Shown: in pieces, positions 19,193-29,025 of the stretch
Layout: every line of letters starts with the position of its first letter
How positions within the stretch are numbered: position 1 is the first letter of the stretch
DNA from: Pseudomonas entomophila
Lineage (GTDB): Bacteria > Pseudomonadota > Gammaproteobacteria > Pseudomonadales > Pseudomonadaceae
Assembly (NCBI RefSeq): GCF_023277925.1
Contig: NZ_CP063832.1
Coordinates: 5,691,741 to 5,755,740 of the forward strand
Direction: 5' to 3'
DNA: 64,000 nt
Program-made: the position numbers and the translations under genes
Notes under the pieces: generated by a model
Seen by the model: the letters and a program-made list of their open reading frames with translations, nothing else
Told to the model about the DNA's origin: nothing
The model's database searches: none

Positions 19193-20062
19193 ATGATTCC
19201 ATCCCCCCTCCCTTACTACCTCGGTTGTCCGTCCTGGAGCGAAAACGCCTGGCGCGACTACCTGTACCCCAGCGATTCCCGTCCCACTGAATTCCTTGGC
19301 TTGTACAGCCGGGTGTTCAATGCCGTCGAAGGCAACACCACCTTCTATGCCCGTCCTGCGCCCGCCACAGTGGAGCGCTGGGCCCAGGTCATGCCGCCCG
19401 GTTTTCGATTTACCGCCAAGTTTCCCGGCGACGTCAGTCATGGGGGCGATCTACGTGCCCAGCTCGATTCGGCAATTGATTTCACCCGTTTGATGGCACC
19501 GTTAGGTGAGCGGGTATCGCCTTACTGGCTACAGTTGCCCGCGCAGTTCGGGCCGGCGCGCATGGGCGAACTGGCTTATTTTCTCGACGAGATCGGCGTG
19601 CCGGTGGCCGTGGAGGTGCGTAACGATGCGTTCTTCGCCCGGGGCGATGAAGAGCGCCAGCTCAATCGGCTGCTGCATGAGCGAGGCGTCGAGCGTATCT
19701 GCCTGGACCCGCGCGCCTTGTTCAGTTGCGTCTCGCGTGATCCCGGTGTGCTGCATGCCCAGGCCAAGAAACCCAAGGTGCCACCGCGCCCTTGCGCCTT
19801 CAGCCAACACCCACAGGTGCGCTTCATCGGCCACCCTGAGCTGGCAGCCAACGAAACTTTCCTCACCCCTTGGGTCGACAAGGTTGCGGCCTGGATCGAG
19901 GAGGGGCGTAGCCCATACATGTTCTTGCATACCTCGGACAACCGCCTGGCCGCCGCCCTGGCCCAGCACTTCCATCAGCGCCTGATGGCGCGCTTGCCTG
20001 GGTTGGCCGGGTTGCCGGAATTGCCACGCGCGCCAGAGGTCGAACAACTAGGGCTACTGTGA
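19193..20062 (+). CDS. DUF72 (YecE-like) protein
   Basis: The 289-residue protein begins YYLGCPSWSENAWRDYLYP and contains FNAVEGNTTFYARP and FRFTAKFPGDVSH, the signature blocks of DUF72. The family has a TIM-barrel fold and no established biochemical role. Translation starts at ATG 19193, 3 bases after the stop of the preceding small gene. Confidence 0.88.
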   Translation: MIPSPLPYYLGCPSWSENAWRDYLYPSDSRPTEFLGLYSRVFNAVEGNTTFYARPAPATVERWAQVMPPGFRFTAKFPGDVSHGGDLRAQLDSAIDFTRLMAPLGERVSPYWLQLPAQFGPARMGELAYFLDEIGVPVAVEVRNDAFFARGDEERQLNRLLHERGVERICLDPRALFSCVSRDPGVLHAQAKKPKVPPRPCAFSQHPQVRFIGHPELAANETFLTPWVDKVAAWIEEGRSPYMFLHTSDNRLAAALAQHFHQRLMARLPGLAGLPELPRAPEVEQLGLL

Positions 20063-20092
20063 CCACACTGTTGATTTGCCGGAGGTTGGACC

Positions 20093-20923
20093 ATGGATGT
20101 GCAAACCCTGCGAGCCGAGGCCTTCAAGGCGCTGCATGAGCGTGAGGGCGCGTTCGTCATCCCCAACCCGTGGGATGCCGGCTCCGCCAAGTTGTTGGCG
20201 AGCCTGGGCTTCGAGGCACTGGCCAGTACCAGTGCGGGCCTGGCGTTCAGCCTGGGGCGACCGGATGCGGAAGGCGCCCTGACTCTCGATGAAACCCTCG
20301 TTAACGCCCAGTCGATTGTCGACGCCACGCCTTTGCCAGTGGCGGCGGACCTGGAGAATGGCTTCGCCGACCTGCCCGAGGAGTGTGCCCAGGCTATTCT
20401 GCGCGCCGCTGAGGTGGGCTTGGTTGGCGGCTCGATCGAAGATGCCAGCGGCCGGAGCGATGCGCCCATCTACGACTTCGAGCTGTCCGTGGCCCGGATG
20501 CGCGCCGCCGTGCAGGCCGCACGCAGTCTGTCGTTCCCCTTTACCCTCTGTGCCCGCGCCGAAAACCTGCTGCATGGGCGTCTGGACCTGGACGACACCA
20601 TCAAGCGCTTACAGGCCTATGCCGAAGCCGGTGCCGATGTGTTGTACGCACCTGGCCTGCGCAGCGTCGATGAAATCCGTGCGGTGGTCCAGGCGGTGGC
20701 GCCGAAGCCGGTGAATGTGCTGATGGGCATGCCGGGTGTGGCGCTGAGCGTGAACCAGTTGCAGGATCTGGGAGTGCGGCGCATCAGTGTGGGTTCGTCA
20801 CTGGCGCGCGCCGCCTTGGGCGCATTCCAGCGAGCGGCGCAGGAAATCCGCGAACAGGGTACGTTTGCCTATGGTGAGCAGGCCTTGCCATTCGCCGAAC
20901 TCAACGAACTGTTTCGCCGTTGA
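20093..20923 (+). CDS. Isocitrate lyase/PEP mutase superfamily enzyme
   Basis: The 276-residue protein has the TIM-barrel pattern of this superfamily: PNPWDAGSAKLLASLGFEA, then metal-binding ADLENGFAD, and GGSIEDASGR. The family makes or breaks C-C or P-C bonds next to a carboxylate (for example methylisocitrate lyase or oxaloacetate decarboxylase). The missing isocitrate-lyase KKCGH motif argues against true isocitrate lyase. The substrate cannot be read from the sequence. GGAGG lies 7-8 bases before the ATG. Confidence 0.85.
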   Translation: MDVQTLRAEAFKALHEREGAFVIPNPWDAGSAKLLASLGFEALASTSAGLAFSLGRPDAEGALTLDETLVNAQSIVDATPLPVAADLENGFADLPEECAQAILRAAEVGLVGGSIEDASGRSDAPIYDFELSVARMRAAVQAARSLSFPFTLCARAENLLHGRLDLDDTIKRLQAYAEAGADVLYAPGLRSVDEIRAVVQAVAPKPVNVLMGMPGVALSVNQLQDLGVRRISVGSSLARAALGAFQRAAQEIREQGTFAYGEQALPFAELNELFRR

Positions 20924-20934
20924 GGCAGTGGCGC

Positions 20935-21555
20935 TCAGGCCTGCACGCGAACGTTGTTGAGTACCACCGGGCGCGCCCAGTGGGTATCGAACTCCAGTTC
21001 GTTCTGTTGCTTGGCGAGGGTGGGCGCGTCGAAAGGTTCCGGTGCCGGGTCGAGCAGGTTCATCTCGAATTCGGCGATTGGGAGGAACAAGGGGCGGGGC
21101 GAGGGCGCCGGGCCGGGTTCGGGAAGCGGGTGCCCTTGATTCATGACCACCGGGCGCAACCAGCTGTTGTTCAAGTCGAGCTGGCGTTGCTGTTCGATTA
21201 GTTCAACCGTGCTGTAGGGCTCCGGAGCGGGCTCCAGCAGATTGGCTTCGAGCTCCGCCTTGGGCAGGAACAGGGGCTCGGGTGGGGTCACCTCGGTGTC
21301 CTGCACCGGCAGGGCACGCTGGGCGTCGATCAGGGCCAGGGCCTTGGCACCGCCGATGGGCTCGCCGCTCTGCTCGTCGTATTGCACCAACGCCTTGCTG
21401 AAGCTGTCGGTTACATCCCCTTGCTGCTCAGCCATGGCGCGGGCGAAGAAATCCTGCCACAGGTGGCTGACGCCACCCAGTGCCTGGGTATTCTGCCGAC
21501 CGTAGTTGCCGACGGGCGACAGGTAGGTCAAGCCGATGGGGAGAGTATCTGACAT
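20935..21555 (-). CDS. Hypothetical protein with a two-unit internal repeat
   Basis: This 206-residue protein is without signal peptide or membrane helix. An N-terminal part (1-88) is followed by two tandem copies of a unit of about 52 residues. Unit 1 begins [22 protein letters not shown] and unit 2 [22 protein letters not shown]; both end with a WxRPVVxN block. I do not recognise a function. It converges on the preceding enzyme gene with an 11-base gap and is divergent from rsmJ (95 bases between starts). Confidence 0.75.
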   Translation of the reverse strand: MSDTLPIGLTYLSPVGNYGRQNTQALGGVSHLWQDFFARAMAEQQGDVTDSFSKALVQYDEQSGEPIGGAKALALIDAQRALPVQDTEVTPPEPLFLPKAELEANLLEPAPEPYSTVELIEQQRQLDLNNSWLRPVVMNQGHPLPEPGPAPSPRPLFLPIAEFEMNLLDPAPEPFDAPTLAKQQNELEFDTHWARPVVLNNVRVQA

Positions 21556-21650
21556 GGCAGTCGCGCGCGTTGTGCTCTGGCAGAATAGCGGATACTGCGT
21601 GTATCGGCCGTGGCCGTGGTTTCATTAATTTTTTTCGAGTGCGGGAACGG

Positions 21651-22433
21651 ATGGCAGAGCAAGAGCAGGGCACAGGTATCAGGGTCGAGGCGTTGGCCCC
21701 GGAGTTCCAGGCGCAGGCCCAGGCATGGGCGCAGCGGTTGGGCTTGCCGATGATCGACGAGAAGGCCGGTTTTGCCGTGCAGGTTGGCGTCGATGGCCTG
21801 CAGGTCCAGCAGTTGGGGCCACAGGCGCCCGGGCCGGTGCGGGTGGATTTCGTCGAGGGGCAGGCGGCGCATCGTCGGCTGTACGGTGGTGGCAGTGGGC
21901 AGATGATTGCCAAGGCGGTCGGTATCGCCCAGGGCGTTCGCCCGCAGGTGCTGGATGCCACCGCAGGGCTCGGCAAGGATGCGTTCGTGCTGGCCAGCCT
22001 GGGCTGCCAGATGACCCTGATCGAGCGCCAGCCGTTGATTGCCGCGCTGCTGGAGGACGGGTTGGCGCGGGCGCGGGGTGACCTTGAGGTGGGTGGGATT
22101 GTCGAGCGCATGCGCTTGCTGACGGGTAATGCCATCGAGCGCATGCGCGCTTGGGAGGGCGAGGCGCCGCAGGTGATCTACCTGGACCCGATGTTTCCGC
22201 ATCGGGACAAGAGTGCCTTGGTGAAGAAGGAAATGCGGGTGTTCAGGCCCTTGGTCGGAGATGACCTGGACGCGCCGGCTCTGCTCGAGGCGGCTCTGTC
22301 ACTGGCATCGCACCGGGTGGTGGTCAAGCGGCCGCGCAAGGCGCCGATCATCGAGGGGGTGAAGCCAAGTCACAGCCTGGAGGGGAAATCGAGTCGGTAC
22401 GATATCTATCCCAAGAAGGCGTTGAAGGGTTGA
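21651..22433 (+). CDS. rsmJ: 16S rRNA (guanine-1516-N2)-methyltransferase RsmJ
   Basis: ATG 21651 (MAEQEQG) gives 260 residues. The SAM-binding motif I is [19 protein letters not shown], and the catalytic motif is YLDPMFPHR, as in RsmJ (YhiQ). It methylates N2 of G1516 in 16S rRNA. The C terminus [11 protein letters not shown] and SRYDIY are also typical of the family. Confidence 0.94.
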   Translation: MAEQEQGTGIRVEALAPEFQAQAQAWAQRLGLPMIDEKAGFAVQVGVDGLQVQQLGPQAPGPVRVDFVEGQAAHRRLYGGGSGQMIAKAVGIAQGVRPQVLDATAGLGKDAFVLASLGCQMTLIERQPLIAALLEDGLARARGDLEVGGIVERMRLLTGNAIERMRAWEGEAPQVIYLDPMFPHRDKSALVKKEMRVFRPLVGDDLDAPALLEAALSLASHRVVVKRPRKAPIIEGVKPSHSLEGKSSRYDIYPKKALKG

Positions 22434-22495
22434 GGTTGTTGGGCGGCCTCTGATCGCATGGTGACGACGAGGGGGGTGACAGCCTGCAGCGTTCT

Positions 22496-22641
22496 GAAAT
22501 CGAGCGCCGCCCGTGCGGTGCCCCCACCTGACTTACGCCCTGCGCCAAGGCTGGCAACCATGGCCTCGTAGGTGCGGCGCGTTGCAAAAATGTAGGAGCG
22601 GATTCATCCGCGATGCGCCGCCCGGGCGGCGCTCGATCTCA
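22496..22641. repeat. REP pair flanking an 90-base spacer
   Basis: AAATCGAGCGCCGCCCGTGCGGTGC (from 22497) is matched in reverse by GCGCCGCCCGGGCGGCGCTCGATCTC (22614-22640), which is preceded by GTAGGAGCGGATTCATCCGC. It fills the gap between rsmJ and the CopD-like gene, near their convergent ends. Confidence 0.75.
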
Positions 22642-23103
22642 AACCAGCATCCGGGACCCCGCTACGGCTACCACCAGAAGCCCGATCGCCAGGTTGACCC
22701 CCACCATTCGCCGAATCCGCCCCAGCACCCCGGCCCCCGCCGCCCAATCCTCAGCCTGCACCGCCGCCCGCAACTCCGGCAGCAGCAGCGACTGGATCCG
22801 CATGAACAATGCGAACATCACGATCCCGCCACCGATCATCACCTGCACATACCGAGGAGCCGTCTCGAACCCGGCAAAGCGCAGGTGGATCATGCCCACC
22901 CCGCTGACAGCCAGCACCGCCACCGCCAGCCAGACCCATCTGAAGAAGCGCTGGAGAACCTCCACCCACAGCCGCAACCGTGCCGGCCCGTCCAGCGCCG
23001 CGACCGTGGCTGGGCGCAGCACCAGCCAGGCGAAGAACATCCCGCCGACCCAGACCAGGGCGGCAAGCAAGTGCAAGGTGTAGGGCAGGGCAAAGGCGAG
23101 CAT
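22639..23103 (-). CDS. CopD-family integral membrane protein
   Basis: From ATG 23103 (154 residues; GGAG 6 bases upstream; an upstream ATG at 23115 would overlap that site). Four transmembrane helices are visible, with His in the first (LPYTLHLLAALVWVGGMFFAWL) as in the CopD domain. CopD proteins are linked to copper import or resistance, but CopD-domain proteins without CopC, as here, have no firm role. It is divergent from dinG, with about 98 bases between starts. Confidence 0.78.
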   Translation of the reverse strand: MLAFALPYTLHLLAALVWVGGMFFAWLVLRPATVAALDGPARLRLWVEVLQRFFRWVWLAVAVLAVSGVGMIHLRFAGFETAPRYVQVMIGGGIVMFALFMRIQSLLLPELRAAVQAEDWAAGAGVLGRIRRMVGVNLAIGLLVVAVAGSRMLV

Positions 23104-23201
23104 CCGGATCTCCATGCGGCACAAAGGGCAATAGCGGGGTATGATAGCCGGCCCATGCGAAACACTGAAAATATATCCAGCCCTCCGGGCGCCTGCAGAC
23201 C

Positions 23202-25346
23202 ATGATCAGCAACGAACTCAAAGCCACCATCCAGGGCGCTTATTCGCGTTTCCTCGAAGCCAAAAGCCTCAAGCCACGCTACGGCCAGCGCCTGATGATC
23301 GCCGAAGTCGCCAAGGTGCTCGGCGACATCGCCTGCGACGACGAAGGGCGCCGCGCCAGCGAGCCCGCCGTGGTGGCGGTGGAGGCCGGTACCGGTACCG
23401 GCAAAACGGTCGCCTACAGCCTGGCCGCGATTCCCGCCGCCAAGGCAGCGGGCAAGCGCCTGGTGATCGCCACCGCGACCGTGGCTTTGCAGGAGCAGAT
23501 CGTGTTCAAGGACCTGCCCGATCTGATGCGCAACAGCGGGCTGAACTTCAGCTTCGCCCTGGCCAAGGGGCGGGGGCGCTACCTGTGCCTCTCCAAGCTG
23601 GACATCCTGCTGCAGGAAGGCCACGCGCAGTCAGCCACCGCCCAGCTATTCGAGGAGGAAGGCTTTCACATCGAGGTCGATGAGCGCAGCCAGAAGCTGT
23701 TCAACAGCATGATCGAGAAGCTCGCTGGCAATCGCTGGGATGGCGACCGCGACAGTTGGTCCGAAGCCATCGAGGACCAGGACTGGGCACGCCTGACCAC
23801 CGACCACAGCCAGTGCACCGGCCGGCACTGCCCGAACTTCCAGCAGTGCGTGTTCTACAAGGCCCGCGAAGGCATGGGCAAGGTCGATGTGATCGTCACC
23901 AACCACGACATGGTCCTGGCCGACCTCGCCCTCGGCGGCGGTGCCGTGCTGCCCGACCCGCGCGACACGATGTACGTGTTCGATGAAGGCCATCACCTGC
24001 CAGACAAGGCCATTGGCCACTTCGCTCACTATTCGCGCCTGCGTTCCACCGCCGACTGGCTGGAGCAGACCGCCAAGAACCTCACCAAGCTGTTGGCCCA
24101 GCACCCGTTGCCAGGCGACCTGGGCCGGTACATCGAGCAGGTGCCGGAGCTGGCCCGCGAAGTGCGCACGCAACAGCAGTTCATGTTCACCCTGTGCGAG
24201 CAGGTTGCCGACTTCCGCGCCGGCGAGGACATGGAGGGGCGTGACCGCCCACGCTATCGCTTCGAAGGTGGTGTGGTACCCGAGCAGATCCGCGAAGTCG
24301 GTATCGAGCTGAAAAAAGGCTTCGCCCGCCTCAACGACCTGTTCACGCGCCTGGCCGACCTGCTCAAGGAAGGCATGGACGGCGAGAACAACATCGGTAT
24401 CGCCAGCCACCAGGCCGAAGAGTGGTACCCACTGTTCGGTAGCCTGGTGACACGTGCCCAGGGCAACTGGGAGCTGTGGACCGCCTTCACCGCCGAGGAC
24501 CCGGAAGATAGCCCGCCCATGGCCCGCTGGCTCACCCTGGCCGAATCTGGCGCGTTGTTCGATATCGAGGTCAACGCCAGCCCGATCCTCGCCGCCGAGA
24601 TGTTGCGCAAAAGCCTATGGAGCGTTGCCCATGGAGCCCTGGTCACCTCGGCGACGCTCACCGCGTTGGGCAAGTTCGACCGTTTCCGCATGCGTTCGGG
24701 CCTGCCCCGCGACGCGGTCACCTGCGTGGTGCCCAGCCCGTTCGTGCATGGTGACGCTGGCCTGTTGCGGGTGCCCGACCTCGGCGCCGATCCGCGGGAC
24801 GCCACTGCCCACACGGCGGCAATCATTCGTGAACTGCCGAACATCGTCGAGCAGGCCCGTGGCGCGCTGGTGCTGTTCTCTTCGCGCAAGCAGATGCAGG
24901 ATGTGTTCGACGGCCTGGACCGCGACTGGCGCAAGCTGGTGCTGATCCAGGGCAACCTCTCCAAGCAGGAAACACTCAACAAGCACAAGGCGCGGGTCGA
25001 CGACGGCCAGCACAGCGTGCTGTTCGGTCTCGCCAGCTTCGCCGAAGGGGTCGACCTGCCCGGTGCTTATTGCGAGCACGTGGTCATCGCCAAGATTCCC
25101 TTCGCCGTGCCCGACGACCCGGTCGAGGCGGCCCTTGCCGAATGGATCGAGGCCCGTGGCGGCAACCCGTTCATGGAGATCGCCGTGCCCGACGCCTCGC
25201 TGCGCCTGATCCAGGCCTGCGGACGCCTGCTGCGCACCGAGCAGGACCGAGGCGTCATCACCTTGCTCGATCGGCGCCTGGTCACCCAGCGCTACGGCAA
25301 GGCTATCCTCAATGCACTCCCGCCCTTCCGGCGGGAAATCAGCTGA
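23202..25346 (+). CDS. dinG: ATP-dependent DNA helicase DinG
   Basis: A 714-residue XPD-like superfamily 2 helicase. Walker A is VEAGTGTGKT (about residues 63-72) and the DEAH-type box is FDEGHHLPDK (near 259). Four cysteines of the 4Fe-4S cluster are visible: one in RGRYLCLS and three in CTGRHCPNFQQC. The late motif ACGRLLRTEQDRG is present. DinG unwinds DNA 5' to 3' and clears R-loops; in E. coli it belongs to the SOS regulon. No clear LexA box is seen upstream. The length matches the long DinG form. Confidence 0.94.
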   Translation: MISNELKATIQGAYSRFLEAKSLKPRYGQRLMIAEVAKVLGDIACDDEGRRASEPAVVAVEAGTGTGKTVAYSLAAIPAAKAAGKRLVIATATVALQEQIVFKDLPDLMRNSGLNFSFALAKGRGRYLCLSKLDILLQEGHAQSATAQLFEEEGFHIEVDERSQKLFNSMIEKLAGNRWDGDRDSWSEAIEDQDWARLTTDHSQCTGRHCPNFQQCVFYKAREGMGKVDVIVTNHDMVLADLALGGGAVLPDPRDTMYVFDEGHHLPDKAIGHFAHYSRLRSTADWLEQTAKNLTKLLAQHPLPGDLGRYIEQVPELAREVRTQQQFMFTLCEQVADFRAGEDMEGRDRPRYRFEGGVVPEQIREVGIELKKGFARLNDLFTRLADLLKEGMDGENNIGIASHQAEEWYPLFGSLVTRAQGNWELWTAFTAEDPEDSPPMARWLTLAESGALFDIEVNASPILAAEMLRKSLWSVAHGALVTSATLTALGKFDRFRMRSGLPRDAVTCVVPSPFVHGDAGLLRVPDLGADPRDATAHTAAIIRELPNIVEQARGALVLFSSRKQMQDVFDGLDRDWRKLVLIQGNLSKQETLNKHKARVDDGQHSVLFGLASFAEGVDLPGAYCEHVVIAKIPFAVPDDPVEAALAEWIEARGGNPFMEIAVPDASLRLIQACGRLLRTEQDRGVITLLDRRLVTQRYGKAILNALPPFRREIS

Positions 25347-25426
25347 CGGCCGGAGTATTGCGCACCGGCACGTTGTCAAAATCCGGTCGTGAGCCCAGCA
25401 GGGCTCTGAAGGAGAGCAACCGCCCC

Positions 25427-27646
25427 ATGATTCGCCGTACCCTGCCTGCCTTGCTTACCCTGTTGTTCAGTGCCCCTTTGCTGGCCGGGCAACAGACGCT
25501 GTTCAGTTTTGTCCGCCCTGCCTCGGTCGTGAACGTGACGACTCAAGATGCCGGGATGCCGCAGTACAACGCGGAACAGACAGCCGAAGGCGAGGCGTTG
25601 CGGCGCGTGGTGTTCAATCCGGTGGCGCAACCGACGTTGCGCCTGAGCCCCCAGAGCGGAGCCTGGGATTGGTCTGGCGTCCAGGCCCTCACCCTACGTC
25701 TGCAAAGCGCCATGGACTGGGCCCTGACCGTCGATGTGACCGTGCAGAGCAGCGACGGTCGCACGCTCACCAGCCGCATCGACCTGCCGGCGGGGCCTGC
25801 GCAGACCGTGATGATTCCGCTCAAGGCCAGTTCGTCGCTGAGCCAGGGGATGCGTGCCGGGCCTCCCATGCCTTGGAGCTTCGAAGGGCAACGCCTGCTG
25901 CTGGCCAGCAGTGCGGGGGACGCCGATCTCACGCAAGTCACCTCGATCAGCCTGAGTATCCCCAACCCCAAGGTGGCTCAGAGCCTGCTGATCGAAAAGG
26001 TCGGTTTGCAGGACGATGACTTGGCATTCAAGGCGGCTTATAGCGAGCTGATCGACGTCTATGGCCAGTCCACCCGTGCGCGGTGGCCGGAGAAGATCGC
26101 CAGCGACGATCAGCTCAAGGCCGCCGACAACCGTGAACAATCTATGCTTAAGCGCTGGCTGGCCGAGCGGGACAAGCAGGGGCTGGACCCTTATGGCGGT
26201 CTGCTGGCTGGGCCGGCGTTCGAGGCCAAGGGGTTCTTCCGCACCGAAAAGCGCGAAGGGCGCTGGTACCTGGTCACACCTGACGGTCACCCGTTCTACT
26301 CGCTGGGGGTCAATGCCGTGGCCGCCGATGGTGGCCGCACCTACGTGGCGGGTCGTGAAGGCATGTTCAAGGCCTTGCCGGGAGAGGGCGACGCATTCGC
26401 TGCTTACTATGGCGAGGGCAACAACGACGATGGCAATGCCTCGTCGCAGGGGCGCAACTTCAAGCAGGGGCGCTGGTTCGACTTCTATGCGGCCAATCTG
26501 CAGCGCACCTATGGCCAGCCCTGTGCACCAGGCGCCCAATGCCCGCCTCTGGCATTCGATGCGCAACGCTGGCAGGGGCATACTCTCGACCGCCTGCAGG
26601 CTTGGGGCTTCAATACCCTCGGCAACTGGAGCGACCCAGCCTTCGCTCAGGTCAAACGCATGCCCTACACGCTACCGCTGGCGATCGTCGGCGACTACGC
26701 CAGTATCAGCACCGGCATGGACTGGTGGGGGCGTATGCCTGACCCATTCGACCCACGTTTTGCCATGGCCACCGAGCGTGCCGTGGCCATCGCCGCCCGT
26801 GACCACCGCGACGACCCCTGGCTGATCGGCTACTTCGCCGACAACGAACTGGCTTGGGCCGCGCCGGGCGACGATCCCAAAGCCCGCTATGGCCTGGCAT
26901 ATGGCACCTTGCGCCTGACTACTGACGTGCCCGCCAAGCGTGCCTTCCTCAAGCAGTTGCGCGACAAGTACCGCAACCAGGAAGGGTTGTCCAAGGCCTG
27001 GGGCATCGAATTGACGGCTTGGGAACTGATGGAAGACCCGGGCTTCGAGGCACCGTTGCCCAACCCGGAGCATCCGGAAATCGAGCGTGACTATCAGTAT
27101 TTCCAACAGGTATTCGCCGAGACCTACTTCAAGACCATCTCCGATGCGCTGAAATGGCATGCGCCCAACCACATGCTGCTGGGGGGGCGCTATGCGGTGA
27201 GCACGCCCGAAGCCGTCAAGGCCTGTGCCGAGTTCTGCGATGTGCTGAGTTTCAACTTCTATACCCTCAAGCCCCAGGACGGCTATGACTTCGCCCGCCT
27301 GGCCGAGCTGGACAAGCCGGTACTGGTTTCGGAGTTCCAGTTCGGCTCCCGTGACCGTGGCCCGTTCTGGCCGGGCCCGGTGGAGGTCGCGCGTGAGGAG
27401 GACCGTGGCCCGGCCTACGCCAACTTCCTCAAGGCCGCCTTGGCCCAACCAATGATCGTGGGTGTTCATTGGTTCCAGTACCTCGACCAACCCGCCAGCG
27501 GCCGCCTGCTCGATGGCGAGAATGGCCACCTGGGGTTGGTGGCCATTACCGACGTGGCGTATCCGGGGTTTGTCGAGGCGGTCCGCCGGAGCAACCTGCA
27601 GGCCATCGGTCAGTGGCGCGACACGCTGGGCAAACCCAGCCACTGA
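25427..27646 (+). CDS. Exported beta-agarase-like glycoside hydrolase (GH50-like)
   Basis: From ATG 25427 (GGAGAG upstream), 739 residues. A signal peptide covers residues 1-20 (LPALLTLLFSAPLLAG). An N-terminal beta-sandwich (about 40-210) precedes a TIM barrel that opens with GFFRTEKREGRWYLVTPDGH, as in GH50 agarases. Clan-A catalytic residues are seen: acid/base Glu474 in ADNELAW and nucleophile Glu636 in LVSEFQFG. GH50 enzymes release neoagarobiose from agar, but in a soil or plant-associated Pseudomonas another galactan or exopolysaccharide is equally possible. It stands alone, with no sugar-transport genes nearby. Confidence 0.78.
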   Translation: MIRRTLPALLTLLFSAPLLAGQQTLFSFVRPASVVNVTTQDAGMPQYNAEQTAEGEALRRVVFNPVAQPTLRLSPQSGAWDWSGVQALTLRLQSAMDWALTVDVTVQSSDGRTLTSRIDLPAGPAQTVMIPLKASSSLSQGMRAGPPMPWSFEGQRLLLASSAGDADLTQVTSISLSIPNPKVAQSLLIEKVGLQDDDLAFKAAYSELIDVYGQSTRARWPEKIASDDQLKAADNREQSMLKRWLAERDKQGLDPYGGLLAGPAFEAKGFFRTEKREGRWYLVTPDGHPFYSLGVNAVAADGGRTYVAGREGMFKALPGEGDAFAAYYGEGNNDDGNASSQGRNFKQGRWFDFYAANLQRTYGQPCAPGAQCPPLAFDAQRWQGHTLDRLQAWGFNTLGNWSDPAFAQVKRMPYTLPLAIVGDYASISTGMDWWGRMPDPFDPRFAMATERAVAIAARDHRDDPWLIGYFADNELAWAAPGDDPKARYGLAYGTLRLTTDVPAKRAFLKQLRDKYRNQEGLSKAWGIELTAWELMEDPGFEAPLPNPEHPEIERDYQYFQQVFAETYFKTISDALKWHAPNHMLLGGRYAVSTPEAVKACAEFCDVLSFNFYTLKPQDGYDFARLAELDKPVLVSEFQFGSRDRGPFWPGPVEVAREEDRGPAYANFLKAALAQPMIVGVHWFQYLDQPASGRLLDGENGHLGLVAITDVAYPGFVEAVRRSNLQAIGQWRDTLGKPSH

Positions 27647-27780
27647 GCGAGTCCGGGGGCGTCACGCCCTCGGATTGTCGACTTTTCTTCATGACCATCC
27701 AGCCACATTCAGTTTGCAAAACGGCGAACTGCTGAAACAATGCACGCTTTTGCACGTTAGGTCGTACGGAGAGCAGTCGG

Positions 27781-28926
27781 GTGCAGATCCAGGGTCACTA
27801 TGAGCTGAAGTTCGAGGCGGTGCGCGATGCTTTCGCCGCGTTGTTCGAGGATCCCCAGGAGCGTGGTGCGGCGTTGTGCATCCAGGTTGGCGGGGAAACC
27901 GTGGTGGACCTGTGGGCCGGCAGCGCCGACAAGGACGGCCGCGAGGCATGGCACAGCGACACCATCGCCAACCTGTTTTCCTGCACCAAGACCTTCGCCG
28001 CCGTCACCGCCCTGCAACTGGTGGGTGAGGGCAAGCTGGCCCTCGACGCCCCCGTGGCCCGCTACTGGCCGGAGTTCGCCCAGGCCGGCAAGGGCACCAT
28101 CACCCTGCGCCAGCTGCTCAGCCATCGCGCCGGCGTGCCGGCGATTCGCCAATTGCTGCCGGCCGAAGCGCTGTATGACTGGCAGGCGATGGTCGATGCC
28201 CTGGCTGCCGAGACGCCCTGGTGGACGCCTGGCACCGAGCATGGCTACGCCGCTATCACCTATGGCTGGTTGATCGGTGAGCTGATCCGACGCGCTGATG
28301 GTCGTGGCCCGGGCGAGTCCATTGTGGCCCGCACCGCCCGGCCGCTGGGGCTGGACTTCCATGTCGGCCTGGCGGACGAAGAGTTTCATCGCGTGGCGCA
28401 CATCGCCCGCGGCAAGGGCAACCCGGGCGACGCCGCTGCGCAGCGCCTGCTGCAGGTGACGATGCGCGAGCCCGAGGCACTGTCGACCCGCGCCTTCACC
28501 AACCCGCCGGCCATCCTGACCAGCACCAACAAGCCGGAGTGGCGGCGCATGCAGCAACCCGCAGCCAATGGCCATGGCAATGCGCGCAGCCTGGCGGGTT
28601 TCTACGCCGGCTTGCTTGATGGCAGCCTGCTGGAATCCGAACTGCTCGACGAACTGACCCGCGAACACAGCCTGGGCCAGGACCGTACCTTGCTGACCCA
28701 GACGCGTTTTGGCCTGGGCTGCATGCTCGACCAGCCCGATGTGGCCAATGCCACCTTCGGCCTCGGCAGCCGGGCCTTCGGCCACCCAGGCGCCGGTGGC
28801 TCGGTCGGGTTCGCCGACCCAGAACATGACGTGGCCTTCGGTTTCGTCACCAACACGCTAGGCCCTTACGTGCTGATGGACCCGCGCGCCCAACAATTGG
28901 TGCAAGTTCTTGGCCGCTGCCTTTGA
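27781..28926 (+). CDS. Serine hydrolase, beta-lactamase/esterase (class C-like) family
   Basis: A 381-residue protein starting at GTG 27781 (GGAG 9 bases upstream). The catalytic SxxK is Ser67-Cys-Thr-Lys70 in NLFSCTKTF, the YxN-like position is Tyr156 in HGYAAITYG, and HPGAGGSVGF near the C terminus replaces the KTG box. This is the EstB/LACTB pattern, which mostly means esterase activity. There is no signal peptide, so it is probably cytosolic and not an antibiotic-resistance enzyme. Its substrate is unknown. Confidence 0.87.
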   Translation: MQIQGHYELKFEAVRDAFAALFEDPQERGAALCIQVGGETVVDLWAGSADKDGREAWHSDTIANLFSCTKTFAAVTALQLVGEGKLALDAPVARYWPEFAQAGKGTITLRQLLSHRAGVPAIRQLLPAEALYDWQAMVDALAAETPWWTPGTEHGYAAITYGWLIGELIRRADGRGPGESIVARTARPLGLDFHVGLADEEFHRVAHIARGKGNPGDAAAQRLLQVTMREPEALSTRAFTNPPAILTSTNKPEWRRMQQPAANGHGNARSLAGFYAGLLDGSLLESELLDELTREHSLGQDRTLLTQTRFGLGCMLDQPDVANATFGLGSRAFGHPGAGGSVGFADPEHDVAFGFVTNTLGPYVLMDPRAQQLVQVLGRCL

Positions 28927-29025
28927 TCGGGTCATGCGGGTATTGCCCGGGCCCTTTGACTATCCTCAATGCCAACGCCTGATGCGTGTGGGCAAAATTT
29001 CTTTCAATTTCATGGTGTATCACTG

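Noticed and set aside
27781..28926. Serine hydrolase considered as an AmpC beta-lactamase
   Set aside because: No signal peptide, and no KTG box; it fits the esterase branch better.
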